Assembly: GCF_035621135.1 (NCBI RefSeq)
Contig: NZ_CP141728.1
Location: forward strand, 1,116,001-1,180,000
Direction of reading: 5' to 3'
Origin: Sinanaerobacter sp. ZZT-01
GTDB taxonomy: Bacteria > Bacillota > Clostridia > Peptostreptococcales > Anaerovoracaceae
Length of the DNA stretch: 64,000 nt
The notes below the pieces were generated by a model. The model saw only the letters and a list, made by a program, of their open reading frames with translations. It was not told the origin of the DNA and ran no database searches. Shown in pieces: positions 52,075 through 61,256 of this stretch; position 1 is the first letter of the stretch; each line of letters opens with the position of its first letter. The translations under genes and the position numbers were made by a program.

Positions 52075-52273
52075 ACTCACCATTGGGCAAACACCTTGAA
52101 ATTTAACGGTAATCTGCTTGTCTTTTCAATAATACGTATTGAAAAACCCTCTATTTCTTTGTGTTTTTTCACTATTTTGATGTTTTTTATATAGTAATCA
52201 CATATTTTTTATAAAAATGCACAATTATTTTTGTTTATATTTTAACAAGTAATTTTTTCTTTTTTTTTACTTC

Positions 52274-52302
52274 TTGTCTCTAAAAAAAACATATGCTATA
52301 CT
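52274..52302 (+). promoter_or_regulatory. Promoter of the pantothenate operon
   Basis: TTGTCT and TATACT with a 17-base spacer on the plus strand, about 130 bases before the panG start codon. Confidence 0.65.
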
Positions 52303-52308
52303 TCCCAT

Positions 52309-52420
52309 GGGTAGTATTCCAAGAAAACTATAAGAGGAAACTATACCAAAGCAGAATTATTTTTTTATTAGAAAGCAGCCCATATCCTATGGAATGGGAC
52401 CGGGTGCGTCACTCCTTATT
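52309..52420 (+). promoter_or_regulatory. Structured leader before panG, candidate regulatory RNA
   Basis: A leader of about 125 bases precedes the pan genes. It holds a stem-loop CCCAT / ATGGG (52379-52398) and CCATGGGTAG near its head. A conserved 'pan' RNA motif is known upstream of such operons; I cannot confirm a match by eye, so this is only a candidate. Confidence 0.3.
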
Positions 52421-52433
52421 GGAGGTGATACAC

Positions 52434-53297
52434 ATGAAAATAGGTTTTATCGGTGCGGGAAAAGTTGGTTTTTCCCTTGGTAAATACCTCAGCCTTTACG
52501 GAATTCCCGTAGCAGGCTATTACAGCAGAAATTATGAATCTGCAAAATCAGCAGCAGCATTTACACATTCATCCGCTTTTTCTGATTTAAAAGCACTATT
52601 AAATGTGAGTGATACCCTGTTCCTCACCGTACCTGACGGTGAGATTGAAAGCTTATGGGATGACATAAAAGAGCTGCCAATTAATAATAAAAAAATATGT
52701 CACTGCAGTGGTTGTTTATCTTCATCGGTTTTTCACGGAATCGAAGCCTTGGGAGCTTTCGGTTATTCCGTACATCCGCTTTATGCAATCAGCAGTCAAA
52801 CGGAATCATACAAGGAGCTTCAAAGGGCAATTTTTACCCTGGAAGGTTCTTTTTTTTATTTAAGCGAGATGAAAACAATGTTTGAAAGCACAGGTTCCTC
52901 CGTACAGATCATTTCGGGAGAGAAAAAAGCGCTGTACCACGCAGCTGCGGTCTGTGCCAGCAATCAGATGCTTGCACTTGCAAAAGTTTCTCAAAACTTA
53001 CTCCTTCGCTGCGGCTTTTCAGATGACTTAGCACAGCAAGCACTAAGACCGCTGATGCTTGGAAATATGGAAAAGCTGTGTACAACCAGCCTGGAAGATG
53101 CTCTCACAGGCCCAATAGAACGTGGAGACATTCAGACTGTTTTACATCATCTTGATTTCTTGGAAGAAGAAGAAACCATGCTCTACTTAATCTTATCGAA
53201 ACAATTGCTTAAAATTGCAAGAAAAAAAAATCCAAATCGTTCTTACAAAAAAATAGAACTGCTATTATTAGAAGAAATGAAAGGAAGGGCTCAATGA
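52434..53297 (+). CDS. panG: PanG-type ketopantoate reductase (Rossmann/DUF2520)
   Basis: A 287-residue NAD(P)-dependent enzyme: [20 protein letters not shown] with the dinucleotide motif GAGKVG, then [23 protein letters not shown] and [10 protein letters not shown], and a helical C-terminal DUF2520 domain. This family includes PanG, an alternative to PanE that makes pantoate from ketopantoate. Position as first gene of a panB-panC-panD operon that lacks panE supports the role. GGAGG lies eight bases before the ATG. The stop overlaps the panB start. Confidence 0.82.
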   Translation: MKIGFIGAGKVGFSLGKYLSLYGIPVAGYYSRNYESAKSAAAFTHSSAFSDLKALLNVSDTLFLTVPDGEIESLWDDIKELPINNKKICHCSGCLSSSVFHGIEALGAFGYSVHPLYAISSQTESYKELQRAIFTLEGSFFYLSEMKTMFESTGSSVQIISGEKKALYHAAAVCASNQMLALAKVSQNLLLRCGFSDDLAQQALRPLMLGNMEKLCTTSLEDALTGPIERGDIQTVLHHLDFLEEEETMLYLILSKQLLKIARKKNPNRSYKKIELLLLEEMKGRAQ

Positions 53298-54121
53298 AAA
53301 ATACGGCAATTACTTTTAAAGATGCGAAAAAGAACAGACAGAAGCTCAGTATGCTTACCGCTTACGACTACTCTACTGCTAAATTAATGGATCAGTCCGG
53401 TATTCACGGTATTTTAGTCGGAGACTCGTTAGGCATGGTAATGCTAGGCTACAAGGATACCCTTGCTGTAACGATGGAGGATATGCTTCATCATACAAGA
53501 GCTGTCGCCAGAGGTGCTAAAAACTCCCTTATTGTTGCAGATATGCCGTTTCTGTCTTACCACACTGGTATAAATGAGGCAGTCACCAACGCCGGACGTC
53601 TGATAAAAGAAGGGGGTGCTCAGGCTGTAAAGTTAGAGGGAGGTTCATCCTTCTGCAAAGAGATTGAAGCGATTACACGTGCGTCCATTCCGGTTATGGC
53701 ACACTTGGGTTTGACACCTCAGTCCATTCACACTTTTGGCGGTTTCAAAGTACAAGGAAAAACCCAAGAAGCTGCTCAGGCACTTCTAAACGATGCAAGG
53801 GAAGTTGAAGCTTCCGGAGCATTTGCTCTCGTTTTAGAATGCGTACCGGAAAAGCTGGCAAAAAAAATCAGTGAAGCACTTTCCATTCCAACCATCGGTA
53901 TTGGTGCAGGTGCCGGATGTGACGGTCAAATTCTCGTTTACCAGGATATGATCGGCATGTATTCTGATTTTACACCTAAATTCGTAAAACAATATATAAA
54001 TGTAGGTACACAAATGAAGCAAGCCTTTGCTTCCTACATTGAGGAGGTCCAAGAGGGAATCTTCCCGCAAAAAGAACACACCTTCAGCATAGAAGATTCC
54101 GTTATCGATCAATTATACTAA
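53294..54121 (+). CDS. panB: Ketopantoate hydroxymethyltransferase
   Basis: A 275-residue TIM-barrel enzyme that adds a hydroxymethyl group from methylene-tetrahydrofolate to ketoisovalerate. Marks are [49 protein letters not shown] and [21 protein letters not shown]. It begins in an ATGA overlap with panG. AAGGAAGG lies ahead. Length is normal. Confidence 0.97.
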   Translation: MKNTAITFKDAKKNRQKLSMLTAYDYSTAKLMDQSGIHGILVGDSLGMVMLGYKDTLAVTMEDMLHHTRAVARGAKNSLIVADMPFLSYHTGINEAVTNAGRLIKEGGAQAVKLEGGSSFCKEIEAITRASIPVMAHLGLTPQSIHTFGGFKVQGKTQEAAQALLNDAREVEASGAFALVLECVPEKLAKKISEALSIPTIGIGAGAGCDGQILVYQDMIGMYSDFTPKFVKQYINVGTQMKQAFASYIEEVQEGIFPQKEHTFSIEDSVIDQLY

Positions 54122-54150
54122 AACACGAGGCTTTTAAAAGGAGAAACATC

Positions 54151-54999
54151 ATGATTCCTATTATTTACACCATTCCTGAGATTCGTAAGTATGTAAAAGC
54201 TTGGAAAGAAGAAGGCCTGTCTATCGGATTCGTTCCTACCATGGGTTTTCTGCACGAAGGGCATAAGAGTTTGATTGAAAGAGCCGTAAAAGAAAACGAC
54301 CGAGTGATTGTCAGTGATTTTGTCAATCCCACACAATTTGGCCCCAAAGAAGATCTAAAGACCTATCCCCGTGATCTAGATCGAGACAGCCAGCTATGTG
54401 AACAGGCAGGTGCCTCTCTCTTATTTTGCCCGTCTCCTGAGGAAATGTATTCTGAAGACTATACCACCTATGTCAACATGGAACAACTCAGCGAAGAACT
54501 CTGCGGGAAAAGCCGTCCGAATCATTTTCGTGGTGTGTGTACCGTTGTCACAAAGTTATTTCATATCGTGACACCACACTGTGCTTATTTTGGAAAAAAG
54601 GATGCACAGCAGCTGGCTATTATTCAACGTATGGTACGAGACTTAAACTTCGATATTAAAATTGTAGGCTGCCCTATTATTCGTGAAGAAGATGGGCTTG
54701 CAAAAAGCTCTAGAAACACCTATTTAAACCCGCATGAAAGAAAGGCTGCACTTGTACTTTCTCAGGCGCTTAATCTTGGTAAGCAGCATTTATTACAAGG
54801 GGAAACTTCAAGTAATGTTTTAATTGATGCTATGACAAGGCAAATTGAACAAGAACCTTTAGCAAAAATTGACTACATTAATATAGTCGATGCTTCCTCC
54901 ATGCAATTGATTGAGACAGTAAATCGTCCCGTATTATGTGCTATGGCTGTATACATCGGCAAAACCCGCCTCATTGATAATTTTTTCTGGCCAGAATAA
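54151..54999 (+). CDS. panC: Pantothenate synthetase
   Basis: A 282-residue ATP-dependent ligase of pantoate and beta-alanine, of the nucleotidyl transferase fold. It has VPTMGFLHEGHKSLIERA (HxGH), VNPTQFGPKEDLKTYPRDLDRD, FGKKDAQQLAIIQRMV and LAKSSRNTYL. AAGGAG precedes the start, 29 bases after panB. Confidence 0.97.
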   Translation: MIPIIYTIPEIRKYVKAWKEEGLSIGFVPTMGFLHEGHKSLIERAVKENDRVIVSDFVNPTQFGPKEDLKTYPRDLDRDSQLCEQAGASLLFCPSPEEMYSEDYTTYVNMEQLSEELCGKSRPNHFRGVCTVVTKLFHIVTPHCAYFGKKDAQQLAIIQRMVRDLNFDIKIVGCPIIREEDGLAKSSRNTYLNPHERKAALVLSQALNLGKQHLLQGETSSNVLIDAMTRQIEQEPLAKIDYINIVDASSMQLIETVNRPVLCAMAVYIGKTRLIDNFFWPE

Positions 55000-55017
55000 G
55001 AGAGGAAGAAAATAAAA

Positions 55018-55401
55018 ATGAACCTGACAATGTTGAAAGGAAAAATTCACCGTGCTACTGTAAAACAAGCGGAATTAAATTATGTAGGAAGCATTACTGT
55101 GGATATGGATTTGCTTGATGCTGCAAATATTTTGGAATATGAAATGGTACAAATTGTCGACATCAATAACGGCAGCCGCTTTGAAACGTATACCATCGCA
55201 GGCGAACGTGGCTCCGGAATGATCTGTTTAAATGGTGCTGCGGCACGATGTGTACAACCCGGTGATAAAATAATCATTATGTGTTATTGTCAAATGAATC
55301 AATCCGAAGCAAAAGAGCACAAACCTCATGTTGTCTTTTTAAATGAAGAGAATCAAATTGACCAATGCTTTCGCTATGAACTGCATGGTGAAATAAAATA
55401 G
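55018..55401 (+). CDS. panD: Aspartate 1-decarboxylase proenzyme
   Basis: A 127-residue pyruvoyl enzyme making beta-alanine from aspartate. The self-cleavage site is G24-S25 in [10 protein letters not shown], the same numbering as E. coli PanD, which supports the start at 55018. [19 protein letters not shown] is the usual C-terminal pattern. It completes the operon, so pantothenate can be made from ketoisovalerate and aspartate. Confidence 0.96.
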   Translation: MNLTMLKGKIHRATVKQAELNYVGSITVDMDLLDAANILEYEMVQIVDINNGSRFETYTIAGERGSGMICLNGAAARCVQPGDKIIIMCYCQMNQSEAKEHKPHVVFLNEENQIDQCFRYELHGEIK

Positions 55402-55454
55402 CAGATGCACGCTCTTTATTCAAAAACAAAATTTATTACAAGTGATAAAAATAG

Positions 55455-55489
55455 ATAAAGCGGGGATTCTTTGAGAACTCTCGCTTTAT
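55455..55489. terminator. Terminator between panD and the cupin gene
   Basis: Imperfect stem ATAAAGCG...CGCTTTAT with an inner TTCT/AGAA pairing, followed by TTTTG on plus; it lies between convergent genes and probably serves both. Confidence 0.6.
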
Positions 55490-55500
55490 TTTGCATTCTA

Positions 55501-55902
55501 TTATTCTATTGGCTTATTTTTTTGCTCCGTGCCTCTTGGATGTTCCGGCGGCGCATAAATTGTGACCAGTTTAAGAGGAATCCCTGCTGTATTTATTACA
55601 TTATGCCATTTCCCTGCAGGTATAATAATAATATAATCCTGATAAAAATCTGCTTCGTAATCTAAATTTTCTGCTGAGTCGCCCATCTGCACCACTCCAC
55701 TTCCATTTTCGATAATAATCGCTTGATCTACATCAGGGTGTTTTTCCAGTCCAATATCTCCTCCCGGCAAAATACTCATTAGCACAACCTGCAGATGCTC
55801 TCCCGTCCATAAAGCAGAACGAAAGTTATCATTAAATTCTGCAATAGTCTCAAGATCCGCTACGTATGGTTCCGGTCCAAAGTCCATTATTAATGGGTTC
55901 AT
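55501..55902 (-). CDS. Cupin-domain protein
   Basis: A 133-residue single-domain cupin: LMSILPGGDIGLEKHPDVDQAIIIENGSGVV (motif 1, given by landmarks GGDIGLEKHPDVDQ) and IIIIPAGKWHNVINTAGIPLKLVTIYAPPEHP (motif 2, PAGKWHNV). The histidines and glutamine of the metal site are present. Small cupins of this type in Firmicutes have no agreed function. GGGAGG lies six bases before the ATG. Divergent from feoA. Confidence 0.82.
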   Translation of the reverse strand: MNPLIMDFGPEPYVADLETIAEFNDNFRSALWTGEHLQVVLMSILPGGDIGLEKHPDVDQAIIIENGSGVVQMGDSAENLDYEADFYQDYIIIIPAGKWHNVINTAGIPLKLVTIYAPPEHPRGTEQKNKPIE

Positions 55903-56011
55903 TTTTTCCCTCCCTTTCCAATATGTATATAATTTACTATATGCATTTCATTTATAAATATTGACTTAATCCTTCTTCTTATTGAAAAAGACTGGAAAGC
56001 CTTGTTTTTTC

Positions 56012-56041
56012 TTGACAAAATAAGGGTAGAAAGATTATTAT
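56012..56041 (+). promoter_or_regulatory. Promoter of the second feo operon
   Basis: TTGACA and TATTAT with an 18-base spacer (or TTATTA at 17). Unlike the first feo locus, no GTTAGC/GCTAAC dyad is present; only the half-site GCTAAC occurs just downstream (about 56052-56057). Confidence 0.6.
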
Positions 56042-56080
56042 GTCAACAGACGCTAACATCCGTAGAAAGGATATTCACAT

Positions 56081-56311
56081 ATGAAATTAAACGAACTGAA
56101 AGTAGGGCATACCGGCATTATTTGCAAGGTCGGTGGAGAAGGCGCTCTGCGAAGAAGATTATTAGATATGGGGATCACACCAAATACAAAAATTATGGTT
56201 CGAAAAGTCGCTCCAATGGGTGACCCAATTGAACTTCATCTGCGCAGCTACGAATTAACCATCCGATTGGATGACGCAGAGAAAATTGAAGTGGAGGAAT
56301 TGATATCATGA
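56081..56311 (+). CDS. feoA: FeoA family protein (second locus)
   Basis: A 76-residue FeoA with RRRLLDMGITPNTKIMVRKVAPMGDPIELHLRSYELTIR, typical of the family (key pieces LLDMGI and PMGDPI). GAAAGG precedes the start. Its stop overlaps the feoB start (ATGA). Sequence is closer to the FeoA at 2637-2864 than to that at 2892. Confidence 0.93.
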   Translation: MKLNELKVGHTGIICKVGGEGALRRRLLDMGITPNTKIMVRKVAPMGDPIELHLRSYELTIRLDDAEKIEVEELIS

Positions 56312-58332
56312 ACAGCAGCACCGCTGTAAAAATAGCCTTAATCGGAAACCCGAACTGTGGAAAAACCACTTTATTTAACCAATTGACAGGAAGCAACCAG
56401 CATGTTGGTAATTTCCCCGGTGTAACCGTCGAGAAAAAAGAAGGCAGTATCCGTAAACACAAGGGGGCTACTGTCATTGATCTACCCGGTATTTATTCTC
56501 TTTCCCCTTATACTTCTGAAGAAGTCGTCACAAGAGACTACCTTTTAAAAGAAAAGCCAGATTGTATCATTAATATCATTGATGCGACCAGTATTGAGCG
56601 GAACTTGTATCTTACCTTACAGCTTATGGAATTAGACCTTCCGATGGTATTGGCACTAAACATGATGGACGAAGTTCGTGCCAGCGGAACTTCCATAGAT
56701 ATTTCAAAGCTTCAAGAAAAGCTTGGTATTCCGGTCGTTCCGATTTCGGCCAGTAAAAATGAAGGCACTGAAGAATTAACGCAACGGACGATTAAAGCAG
56801 CTGAGCAACAGCTTCTACCAAAAAAAATTGATTTTTGCGATGGGTACGTTCACACTGCAATCCACTCCATTGCTCACTTGATTGGAAGGGAAGCCAATGA
56901 AGCCGGACTTCCGCTTCGCTTTGCTGCAACTAAAATAGTAGAGGGCGATGAGCCAGTTATGCGTTCTCTTAATCTTCTTGAACCGGAAATTGATATTATC
57001 GCCCACATTGTAGATGATATGGAATCACACCTCAAAACAGACCGTGAAGCCGCCATGGCAGACATGCGTTATGCCTATATCGGAAAGGTCTGTGATGCAA
57101 CGGTGGTCAAGTTGGGAGAAACAAAAGAACACTTACGTTCTGTCAAAATAGATAACATTTTAACACACAAATATTTTGCAATTCCAATTTTTTTGGGAAT
57201 CATGCTCATTGTCTTTTGGCTTACCTTCGGGGTATTTGGCACAGCACTAAGCGGCTTGCTCGCAGCGGCAATTGATCAATTCACTGCGTTTTCCAGCCAG
57301 TCACTACTGCAGGCTGGTGTAAGTACTGCACTCCATTCTCTGATCATTGACGGCGTTTTTGTCGGTGTTGGAAGTGTACTCTCTTTTCTTCCTACTATTG
57401 TAATACTATTTTGCTTTCTTTCCATTTTAGAAGACAGCGGATATATGGCGCGTGTCGCATTTGTTATGGACAAACTTTTGCGTAAGATCGGTCTTTCCGG
57501 ACGTTCCTTTGTCCCTATGCTGATTGGGTTCGGCTGCTCTGTTCCTGCTATTATGGCAACGAGAACGCTTCCAAGTGAAAGAGACCGTAAGATGACCATT
57601 TTACTGACACCATTTATGTCTTGCAGTGCCAAACTTCCAATTTATGCAACCTTTACTGCAGCTTTTTTCAGTGAATACAAAGCACTTGTTATGTTTTCAC
57701 TATATGTAATGGGGATTTTAGTAAGTATCTTATATGGACTTTTATTGCAAAAAACTATATATAAAGGAAAGCCGGTTCCATTTGTCATGGAGCTGCCTTC
57801 CTATCGTTTCCCCGCACCTAAATCAGTCCTGCTTCATATGTGGGAAAAAGCAAAGGATTTCTTAATCAAGGCCTTCACGATCATTTTTATTGCTACTATA
57901 ATTATATGGGCTTTACAGAGCTTTGATTTTGGATTTAATATGGTGACCGACAGCCAGGATAGTATGCTTGCTGCTTTGGGTAAATTAGCTTCTCCGATTT
58001 TTGCACCGTTAGGATTTGGTGACTGGCGGGCTGCAACTGCACTGATTACCGGATTGACGGCAAAAGAAGCTGTAATCAGTACCTTTGCCGTCTTAATGAA
58101 TGCAAGTGATACTAGCGCGGTCATCGCAATGCTTTCTGATATATTTACACCGCTTCAAGCTTTTTCTTTTCTCACATTCTGTCTTTTATACATGCCTTGT
58201 GTTGCAGCAATGGCAGCTGTGAAAAGAGAATTGGGAGGGTACCGTGTCGCAATATTTGCAATGGCGGCTCAAACAGTCATTGCTTGGCTTACCGCCCTCA
58301 TCATATACCAAGCCGGATTATTTATTTTATAA
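56308..58332 (+). CDS. feoB: Ferrous iron transport protein FeoB (second copy)
   Basis: A 674-residue FeoB. P-loop GNPNCGKTTLFNQLTG near residues 13-28, DLPGIYSLSPYTSEE, NMMDEV, and in the membrane part GFGCSVPAIMATRT and SCSAKLPIYATF. It is about 47 residues shorter than the FeoB at 395-2560, mainly at the C-terminus. Coupled to feoA by ATGA. Two FeoB proteins may differ in metal affinity or regulation. Confidence 0.95.
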   Translation: MNSSTAVKIALIGNPNCGKTTLFNQLTGSNQHVGNFPGVTVEKKEGSIRKHKGATVIDLPGIYSLSPYTSEEVVTRDYLLKEKPDCIINIIDATSIERNLYLTLQLMELDLPMVLALNMMDEVRASGTSIDISKLQEKLGIPVVPISASKNEGTEELTQRTIKAAEQQLLPKKIDFCDGYVHTAIHSIAHLIGREANEAGLPLRFAATKIVEGDEPVMRSLNLLEPEIDIIAHIVDDMESHLKTDREAAMADMRYAYIGKVCDATVVKLGETKEHLRSVKIDNILTHKYFAIPIFLGIMLIVFWLTFGVFGTALSGLLAAAIDQFTAFSSQSLLQAGVSTALHSLIIDGVFVGVGSVLSFLPTIVILFCFLSILEDSGYMARVAFVMDKLLRKIGLSGRSFVPMLIGFGCSVPAIMATRTLPSERDRKMTILLTPFMSCSAKLPIYATFTAAFFSEYKALVMFSLYVMGILVSILYGLLLQKTIYKGKPVPFVMELPSYRFPAPKSVLLHMWEKAKDFLIKAFTIIFIATIIIWALQSFDFGFNMVTDSQDSMLAALGKLASPIFAPLGFGDWRAATALITGLTAKEAVISTFAVLMNASDTSAVIAMLSDIFTPLQAFSFLTFCLLYMPCVAAMAAVKRELGGYRVAIFAMAAQTVIAWLTALIIYQAGLFIL

Positions 58333-58378
58333 AATTTTAATGATTATTCGTAATTTCGATGATTTTTAAGTTATAATT

Positions 58379-58411
58379 ATATAGTATGGGTAAAATTTAC
58401 TCATACTATAT
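58379..58411. promoter_or_regulatory. 33-bp near-perfect palindrome before the CofE-type gene
   Basis: Arms ATATAGTATG and CATACTATAT surround GGTAAAATTTACT, itself almost palindromic. A TATAAT at 58371-58376 lies just before it, so it covers the expected transcription start. There is no T run. It has the look of an operator for a dimeric repressor. Confidence 0.55.
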
Positions 58412-58489
58412 AGGATCGGATGCAGATCCATTTCAAGTAAAAATCTGTTTAAAAGCAGCAGAAAATAATAGAAAAGTGAGGAATTTCAT

Positions 58490-59680
58490 ATGGAAAGAAT
58501 GGTTGGAACCGTCGTTCGAGGACTACGAGCGCCCATCATCCGAGAAGGTGATGATTTGGAATCAATTGTCGTAGATTCTGTATTAAAAGCTTCCAAATCG
58601 GAAGGTTTTGCATTGCGTGATAAAGATGTTGTTGCGATTACAGAAGCGGTTGTTGCTAGAGCACAAGGCAATTATGCTACAACCAATCAGTTAGCACAAG
58701 ATGTAAAAACAAAGCTGGGCGGAGGAACCATTGGCGTTATATTCCCGATTCTCAGCAGAAACCGATTTGCAATCTGCCTAAGAGGGATTGCAAAGGGTGC
58801 AAAAAAAATCGTACTGATGCTTAGCTATCCAAGCGATGAAGTAGGAAATCATTTGATTGATATAGACAAACTGGATGAAAATGGGATCAATCCTTATACA
58901 GATGTGCTATCTCAGGAACAGTTCGAATCACTTTTTGGAAAATCCAAACATACGTTTACCGGTATGGATTATGTCAACTATTATAAAGGATTGATTGAAG
59001 AAGAAGGTGCAGAAGCAGAGGTTATATTTTCAAACAACCCAAGAACTATTTTAAATTATACGGAGAACGTATTAACGTGTGACATTCATACGAGAGCACG
59101 TACAAAACGGCTACTAAAAGAAGCCGGAGGTGGAATCATCTTAGGTATGGATGACCTCTTGACCAGTAGTGTGGATGGAAGCGGTTATAATACAAATTAT
59201 GGGCTCCTAGGTTCCAACAAATCGACTGAGACTACCATTAAATTATTTCCAAACGATTGCACTACGTTCGTAAATGGAATTCAGAAAAAATTGATTGAAA
59301 CAACTGGAAAGACAATTGAAGTTATGGTATACGGTGACGGTGCATTCAAAGACCCTGTAGGAAAAATTTGGGAACTGGCAGATCCGGTCGTATCGCCGGG
59401 ATATACCTCCGGACTGGAAGGTACGCCAAACGAATTAAAGCTAAAGTATCTTGCTGACAATGATTTTGCGCACTTATCGGGCGACGAATTAAAACAAGCG
59501 ATTTCTGAGTGTATTATTAAAAAAGACAGCAATCTAAAAGATTCCATGCTTTCGCAAGGAACAACTCCAAGAAGATTAACAGATCTGATTGGCTCACTTT
59601 GTGATTTAACCTCAGGAAGCGGAGACAAAGGAACACCAATTGTTTACATTCAAGGATACTTTGATAACTATACTAAATAA
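58490..59680 (+). CDS. CofE-type gamma-glutamyl ligase (F420-0:glutamate ligase family)
   Basis: A 396-residue protein of the CofE/FbiB ligase fold: GLRAPIIREGDDLESIVVDSVLKA, DKDVVAITEAVVARAQGNY, SRNRFAICLRGIAKGAKKIVLML, and a long C-terminal part with VMVYGDGAFKDPVGKIWELADPVV. In methanogens CofE adds glutamate to F420-0. No F420 gene is in the window and Clostridia generally lack F420, so the true acceptor is unknown. GTGAGG lies ten bases before the start. Single gene with its own terminator. Confidence 0.82.
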   Translation: MERMVGTVVRGLRAPIIREGDDLESIVVDSVLKASKSEGFALRDKDVVAITEAVVARAQGNYATTNQLAQDVKTKLGGGTIGVIFPILSRNRFAICLRGIAKGAKKIVLMLSYPSDEVGNHLIDIDKLDENGINPYTDVLSQEQFESLFGKSKHTFTGMDYVNYYKGLIEEEGAEAEVIFSNNPRTILNYTENVLTCDIHTRARTKRLLKEAGGGIILGMDDLLTSSVDGSGYNTNYGLLGSNKSTETTIKLFPNDCTTFVNGIQKKLIETTGKTIEVMVYGDGAFKDPVGKIWELADPVVSPGYTSGLEGTPNELKLKYLADNDFAHLSGDELKQAISECIIKKDSNLKDSMLSQGTTPRRLTDLIGSLCDLTSGSGDKGTPIVYIQGYFDNYTK

Positions 59681-59690
59681 ACCAATAAAG

Positions 59691-59716
59691 ACAGGGAAAA
59701 TCTTTCCCTGTTTTTT
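59691..59716 (+). terminator. Terminator of the CofE-type gene
   Basis: Perfect nine-base stem ACAGGGAAA / TTTCCCTGT with a three-base loop, then six T. Confidence 0.9.
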
Positions 59717-59751
59717 CTTTCATCTATATCATATTAATTCAGATTACAAAT

Positions 59752-59913
59752 CTAATTTTTTATCTTCTCTTGAAAAATATTCTTTTGATTCGGGATTCCT
59801 TGGAAGTTAAAAATCAGAACAGCGATTCCGGCCAAAATATAAAGCCCTAACAATTGCTCTTCTTTTTTATCTATATAAGAAGCAAATATGATTTCAATTC
59901 GAAATTTATTCAT
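59752..59913 (-). pseudogene. Short 53-codon frame resembling a DMT/EamA transporter C-terminus
   Basis: Frame MNKFRIEIIFASYIDKKEEQ then LLGLYILAGIAVLIFNFQ, with one hydrophobic helix. IIFASYIDKKE followed by a GLYILAG helix looks like the last two segments of EamA-type permeases. No clear ribosome site is seen. It is probably the decayed end of a transporter gene; a small single-pass protein is the alternative. Confidence 0.35.
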
Positions 59914-59927
59914 TTTTAGGCAATAGA

Positions 59928-59974
59928 AAAACAGTGAAATTTATTTCACTTTATGAAAAAGATTTCACTGTTTT
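59928..59974. terminator. Terminator downstream of the MFS gene
   Basis: Thirteen-base arms AAAACAGTGAAAT and ATTTCACTGTTTT with a 21-base loop; on the minus strand it continues TTTTTC. It lies 75 bases after the MFS stop codon. Confidence 0.65.
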
Positions 59975-60048
59975 ATGAAACTTAGTTCTTATCAATTTTT
60001 TAAACTATATGTCAATGGTAAAGAATATCTCAAATGTCTACATCCTTC

Positions 60049-61242
60049 TTAAGACGGAATATGTCTCATTAATAATTGCCCGCTAACAAATAAAACAATC
60101 GTAACCAAAATATAAAAAAGCAGAGTTGCTGTCCATTGGCCGCTATAATCATACAATATGCCCGAAACAACCGGACCTGATGCCGCCAAAAGGTATCCCG
60201 CACACTGACTCATCCCCGAAAGCTCTCCGGCTTCTCTCGCATCTTTACTCATAAGAACGATCATTGCCATTGATAAACTATAATTTGCCCCACCGCTTGC
60301 AGAAGCCAGGGTCAACGCCAGCAAGAGCAGAGGAATTGAAGAGCCTGCAAGCAGCAATGCCACGATACCGCTAAAGTAACCCAATCCAATCATGGCCGCA
60401 AGTAGTTTTTTATTGCTCATCTTTTGCATTAAAATTGGTGCCAGGAATGTAGTGGGAACTCCGCTCCACTGATACCAAGTTGCTATCATGCTGATTGCCT
60501 CAGCCGATATTCCACGGTCTTCCAGCATAGACGGAATCCAATTGCTTAAAGAATAGAAGAGTAGCGACTGGCTTCCTAAAAACAAAGTAACGTACCACGC
60601 CCAAGAAGTGCACCACACACTCTTTTCTCTTTTTTCACTCTTTCTCTGTAACTGGAAAGAGGATCGTACTTTATTTATTCTCTCTTCTCGGTACTGCGGC
60701 AGCCACAGAAAAAAAGCGGTCATTGCAGCAACAGCCCAAATTAAAAGGGTGACTCTCCACCCCAGTCCAAGTTTTCTGGCAAGAGGTAGGCTCAAGCCCG
60801 CGCCAATACCCGCAAAAATCCCTTGCATCGTCATATAAGCTCCGGTCATCACGCCTCCGCCGCTTGGAAAACTTGATTTAATAATACTGGGGAGCAGAAC
60901 GTTTCCTACTCCAATCCCAACTGCCATGATAACGGTACCTAAAAACAGCTCTTGTAAGCCGAAAGCGGAACGAAGAAGCATGCCGCTTAAAATGAAAAGC
61001 AAGCCAATCATTACACAAAAATAATTTCCAAACCTTCGACCAAATAAATTGATAAATGGTGAGGTAATACCAAAGACCAAAACGGGAAGAGTCGTAAGCA
61101 GCCCCAATAAAGTAGGAGAGGCATCCATCTCATTTCCAATATCAGCAACTAAGGGTCCCACCGATGTGAGAGGTGCACGTAAACAAATACTTGCACCAAG
61201 GATAGCTGCAATTAATAAGTAATTTTTCTTTTGATTATCCAT
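60049..61242 (-). CDS. MFS transporter, CynX/NimT type
   Basis: A 397-residue protein with 12 membrane segments. SICLRAPLTSVGPLVADIGNEM near residues 18-39 and the GRRFGNYFCVMIG loop are typical of the CynX/NimT (cyanate, nitroimidazole) branch of the major facilitator superfamily. It begins 14 bases after the CorA-like gene with a weak ribosome site (GATGG). Substrate unknown. Confidence 0.82.
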   Translation of the reverse strand: MDNQKKNYLLIAAILGASICLRAPLTSVGPLVADIGNEMDASPTLLGLLTTLPVLVFGITSPFINLFGRRFGNYFCVMIGLLFILSGMLLRSAFGLQELFLGTVIMAVGIGVGNVLLPSIIKSSFPSGGGVMTGAYMTMQGIFAGIGAGLSLPLARKLGLGWRVTLLIWAVAAMTAFFLWLPQYREERINKVRSSFQLQRKSEKREKSVWCTSWAWYVTLFLGSQSLLFYSLSNWIPSMLEDRGISAEAISMIATWYQWSGVPTTFLAPILMQKMSNKKLLAAMIGLGYFSGIVALLLAGSSIPLLLLALTLASASGGANYSLSMAMIVLMSKDAREAGELSGMSQCAGYLLAASGPVVSGILYDYSGQWTATLLFYILVTIVLFVSGQLLMRHIPS

Positions 61243-61256
61243 AGCTGTCTAAACCA

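Noticed and set aside
52293-52433. Longer panG with 47 extra residues
   Set aside because: The extension covers the -10 region and leader, and the Rossmann motif starts directly at the ATG 52434 with GGAGG upstream.
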